Shown here piece after piece: positions 60,094 to 64,000 of a DNA stretch of 64,000 nucleotides. This DNA comes from Otis tarda (lineage: Eukaryota > Chordata > Aves > Otidiformes > Otididae), in contig CM048552.1 of NCBI GenBank assembly GCA_026413225.1, positions 135,669,053 through 135,733,052 on the forward strand, in the 5' to 3' direction. The notes beneath the pieces are model-generated. The model was not told where the DNA came from and made no database searches. It saw only the letters and a list, made by a program, of their open reading frames with translations. The first letter of the stretch is position 1. Every line of letters starts with the position of its first letter. The position numbers and the translations under genes are program-made.

Positions 60094-60253
60094 CTGAATT
60101 TTTGGGCAGTGTTTCATTTTCTCTTCCTGGGGGATTGTATTAGTTACCACAACAGCCTCAAATGATGCATTATTAATCCGAGAAATAGCAGGACCAGAAA
60201 AGATGCCATGAGTAAGAATGGCATAGACTTTAGTAGCTCCAGCAGATACTAAT
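60094..60253 (-). CDS. PRPS2: PRPS2 penultimate coding exon
   Basis: A 160-base exon between acceptor GTCCTACAG (60254 upward) and donor CAG|GTACAG (60093 downward). It encodes '[20 protein letters not shown]', '[18 protein letters not shown]' and '[15 protein letters not shown]', i.e. the C-terminal lobe of PRPP synthetase. The first base completes a split codon (expected K) from an upstream exon not in this window. The preceding exon, which should carry the PRPP-binding loop (DDMADTCGT in the family), was searched for up to 64000 and not found. Confidence 0.95.
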
Positions 60254-61314
60254 CTGTAGGACATGACGGAAAAGTATGCTGTGATGCATGTCTACATAGA
60301 TTGCTATAGATGAAGCTAGATATAAATCTCTAAAATACATTTTACACATAAATTCCTCCTGGAAACTAGAGAAAGATACAAATATCTACAAAAATAAGTG
60401 TCACAAAAATAATAAATAACTAATAAATAAATAAAGTTATACGTAGCAGTGATACTAAACAAAATTTATGTACTTTTGACCATATCAGCACAGCATACAA
60501 CTGAACTCCAACAACTTCTCCATCTTAACCAGGCAAAAATGAAGTAGTTTGGATGGCAATATTCGCGACTCCATTGTGTCTCTATTATTGCCCACCTTTA
60601 TTTTCATTTGCAATTCTAACAACTCTGCTTGGAAAGAGTTTCCGAGGAAGAAGAAATGTTAAAGATTGAAAGTCCAGCTTACTGCAAGGTTGTGGAAAGA
60701 CATGCTGCTGATCCAAGCATGCAATGAAATGATGCAGCACAGAAGGAAAAAAAAATTTTGAAAAAAGTATAAATCAAAGAACTAGAACACTTTGTGAATA
60801 AGTCAATTCTCTTAATTTGGTTTTGACTGGCCTCTCTGCCTCCAGATGCTCAGCTACATCCTAGCTACTTTTTGAGTCTTACAAACAGAAACCCTGCACA
60901 GTGGTATCTCATCACATCATAGCATGATAAGATAGGAACAAAGACAAATACACAGAAACATCATCTCATTTTGAATGACTCAACAGAATCAAAGTTTTCC
61001 AGTCATTCTCAGCATTATATTTAGTAGCTGCAGCCTACAAGGAGGAAGCACCATGACAGGGTGAGTGTGTACCAAGGGTGTGTACTTAAGTTTGTACTTC
61101 AGCAAGTTGATCTGCTGTATCTGAAAACACATTTCATGGTCCATCTGCTGAGATAAAGAGAGGTCTAAAAAGTATTTTGATGAGCAAGTCTAATTAAGCA
61201 CAAAATAGATGTCACCTAGATTTGGCATTAATGAAAAGCACTACTGCATGCCAAGAACATGATATAAGGCAACAACACTCAAGTAAAAGCACCTTTCTTA
61301 CAATTTTTCTTACA
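60254..61314. other. PRPS2 intron (5' part relative to window end), no feature seen
   Basis: AT-rich sequence between the penultimate exon and a CR1 tail. No exon-like conserved frame. Confidence 0.6.
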
Positions 61315-61315
61315 G

Positions 61316-61507
61316 TGGGTGTGGTGGATCACTGGAACAGGTTGCCCAGAGAGGTGGTGGATGCCCCATCCCTGGAAACATTCAAGGCCAGGTTTGATGG
61401 GGCTCTGAGCAACCTGATCTGGTTGGAGATGTCCTTGCTCCTTGCAGGGGGTTGGACTAGATGACCTTTGAAGGTCCCTTCCAATGCAAACTATTCTATG
61501 ATTCTTA
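61316..61507 (+). mobile_element. CR1 LINE 3' end in PRPS2 intron
   Basis: Encodes 'VVDHWNRLPREVVDAPSLET' and 'FKARFDGALSNLIWLEMS', then the tail GGGTTGGACTAGATGACCTT...CTATTCTATGATTCTTA. Inserted in the opposite orientation to PRPS2. Confidence 0.96.
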
Positions 61508-61969
61508 GTGAATGCTGCAGATATGGTTCTGATGGTTTCAGAATTTGCTCAACAGAAATCTAATGTATGTAAACAAAGAAGTACTTCTTTCATAACAAGA
61601 AAGAAAAAAAGGCCTCCTTTTTCACAGAAATTAACTTCCTTATGCACAGGACTTAAAAAAAAAAAAAAACAGGGCCTGATGGAGATTAGTATGCTGATTG
61701 CAAACAACAGCACATCTCTGCAAAATTCCATCAAATTCCCATCAAAGTGAGAAGAAACGCAAGACTATATGAATCCCTCTACCACGAGTTTTTGACATCC
61801 TTTTTATCTAGATGCAAATAGCGAACCTGCAACTAAAGACTAAAGATTATCTTTACTTCAAACCACCAACAGGAATGTCCAGCTCACTTAAGCTTCATCC
61901 TGTCGCTTTGAAATAGTTTCCTGCAGTATTGTCCTGAAAAAATTGGCTGCTCATGGTTTGGATGGGCAT

Positions 61970-63025
61970 ACGCTTCGCTGGGTAAGAAAAACTAGCTAGA
62001 TGGTCAGGCCCAAGGAGTGGTGGTGAATGGAGTTAAATCCAGTTGATGGCCAGTAACAAATGGTGTTCCCCAGGGCTCAGTATTGAGGCCAGTTCTGTTT
62101 AATATCTTTATCAATGATCTGGATGAGGGGATCGAGGAGTGCACCCTCAGTAAGTTTGCAGATGACACCAAATTGGGAGACAGTGTCAAGCTGCTGGAGG
62201 GTAGGAAGGCTCTGTGGAGGGTTCTAAACAGACTGGATTGATGGCTCAAGGTCAGTTGTATGAGCTTCAACAGGGCCAATTGCTGGGTCCTGCACTTCAG
62301 TCACAACAACCCCATGCAACGCTACAGGTCTGGGCAAGAGCAGGTGGAAAGCTGCCCAGTGGAAAAGGACCTGGGGGTACTGGTTGACAGCTGGCTGAAC
62401 TTGAGCCAGCAGTGTGTCCAGATGGCCAAGAAGGCCAAGAGCATCCTGGCTCGTATCAGGAGTAGTGTGGCCAGCAGGAGTAGAGAAGGGATCATGCCCC
62501 TGTATTCAGCACTGGTGAGGCCGCAACTCGAATACTGTGTTCAGTTTTGGGCCCCTTACTACAAGACAGACACTGAAGTACTGGAGCATGTCCAGAGTAG
62601 AGCAAGGACATTGGTGAGGGGTCTGGAGCACAAGTCTTATGAGGAACAGCTGAGGGAACTGGGATTGTTTAGCCTGTAGAAGAGAAGGCTGAGGGGAGAC
62701 CTTATCACTCTACAGCTACCTGAAAGGAGGTTGTAGTGAAGTGAGCGTAGGTCTCTTCTCCCTTTGAGGAGAGGAAATGGCCTCAAATTGCACCAGAGGA
62801 GGTTTAGATTGGATATTAGGAAATATTTCTTCACTGAAAGAGTTGTCAAACATCAGAACTGCCTGCCCACAGAAGTGGTGAAGTCACCATCCCTGGAGGT
62901 ATTTAGAAGACGTGTAGATGTGGCACTTCGGGATATGGTTTAGCAGTGGACTAAGCAGTGTTAGTTTAATGGTTGGCCTCGATGATCTTAAAGGTCCTTT
63001 CCAACCAAAATGATTCTATGATTCA
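61970..63025 (+). mobile_element. CR1 LINE, longer 3' part (RT end to tail) in PRPS2 intron
   Basis: The plus strand runs from the reverse transcriptase end ('[20 protein letters not shown]' and '[16 protein letters not shown]', with the FADD catalytic motif at about 62155) through '[20 protein letters not shown]', '[18 protein letters not shown]' and '[19 protein letters not shown]' to the tail CTTTCCAACCAAAATGATTCTATGATTC. A TGA near 62239 and frameshifts after 62679 break it. Its wording differs from the 61316 copy, so it is another CR1 subfamily. Confidence 0.95.
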
Positions 63026-63029
63026 AAAA

Positions 63030-64000
63030 GAGTAAGGCAGGAAGTACCATATGGATCTGTTTTGGATGCTAGAGTATTTGATATGCTCATAGTGTGTACA
63101 AATATATTGGACAGGAATATAAATTCAAAGTGCTCTCAACTGAGACATACTAGCTTTAGAAAGGATTACATTTAGGACTAGCAATGCTACAGTGAATGTT
63201 CAGCAACAAATTTAAAACATTCCTGTGTTTTGCTCCTCAGCAGTTACTTCCCACTTCCAATGTGCATATTTACAGTCATATGGGAGTTGTCTTTGCTATA
63301 AACAATATCAGAATACAAGATCTTTAATTGGAAGACTTAAAACCTCAGAACTCTGACCAACTTCAGATTGCGGCCCTTGATCTTCCAAATCAAAGTTGGC
63401 AGCACATGTTCGGATATGAGTGGATGGGGAGAAGCACTTTAGTCTACTATTGCTCAACCATAATGCGTCACGTTTGTTCTTAATTTCAGTTAATCTCTCC
63501 AATTTGTCAAGACTATTTTGAAGCTAGAGTTACTGCCATACATATTGAGTTGTGAAGCTATAGCAATAGGAAGAATTTTAAAAATTGCTGATTTAATCCT
63601 GAAATGATTAAAAGGCTACAGATGTTATTACAGTTCAGCACAGTCAGTAATGCCAACTTCTGTGGAAAAACCCCTACTGCTACCCTGAAACATACCAGCA
63701 TAAAGCCAGCTGGAAAACCCTAAAGTAATACTTTATACTTAGCACTGCTAAGGCCTCAATTGAGATAGTGAGTCTACATTCACATGCTGCACTTCAAGGA
63801 GTGGACCAACTGGAAAGAACCCAGAGGGCTTCACCAACAGAGCAGAAGTCTAGAAACCACAAGGAAAGACTGAACACACTGTAGTTAGTTAGTCTAGAGG
63901 GGAATGAGAATACTCTTCAACTAACTTCCAGACAAAAGACAGGAAAACTTATTCTCACCTCCCCAGATGAAAAAGAACAAGTAGTTTTATACTGAAGATG
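63030..64000. other. PRPS2 intron, no feature seen
   Basis: AT-rich sequence without recognised exon, repeat or RNA gene up to the window end. Confidence 0.55.

Noticed and set aside
60254-64000. Further PRPS2 exons
   Set aside because: No frame with the PRPP-binding loop or other conserved PRPS stretches was found; the only coding-like sequence is CR1.

Overview
This is a bird nuclear-genome window. The evidence is the abundance of CR1 LINE copies (3' ends, RT tails and endonuclease fragments on both strands), avian-type ERV long terminal repeats, and gene order. The block matches the vertebrate PRPS2-TLR7-TLR8-TMSB4X neighbourhood, read on the minus strand from high to low coordinates. No species can be named from the sequence alone.

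Layout from the right (upstream on the minus strand). The last two coding exons of PRPS2 lie at 60253-60094 and 59133-59041; its other exons are beyond the window. An ERV LTR sits downstream of PRPS2, and a second LTR and a long CR1 (ORF1/ORF2 endonuclease part) lie at 52.6-54.7 kb. TLR7 follows, intact, with one large coding exon (45993-42853). A tiny upstream coding exon that supplies only the ATG is probable at 46504-46502, giving a 1047-residue receptor.

The main discovery is downstream of TLR7, where TLR8 is expected. The window holds at least three separate, decayed TLR8-like genes, all on the minus strand: copy C (about 34050-33280), copy B (about 24420-21540, nearly the whole ectodomain plus the transmembrane segment) and copy A (about 17040-13830, split by a CR1 LINE and by an internal replacement). 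They cover overlapping parts of the receptor, so they are duplicates and not pieces of one gene. None has a recognisable TIR domain. Each is followed on its 3' side by the same GC-rich repeat of about 200-260 bp (33060, 21290, 13575), which suggests either that it duplicated with TLR8 or that it entered after the TIR part was lost.

The remaining sequence (0.4-8.7, 9.2-13.5, 17.4-21.2, 24.5-33, 36.4-42.8, 46.5-52.6, 57.5-59, 60.3-64 kb) is AT-rich intergenic or intronic DNA with CR1 tails, simple repeats, a few hairpins and one isolated CpG cluster, and no convincing genes. Functionally, the window is an endosomal RNA-sensing locus in which TLR7 is kept while a small TLR8 family has been lost, next to a nucleotide-synthesis gene that happens to be a neighbour.
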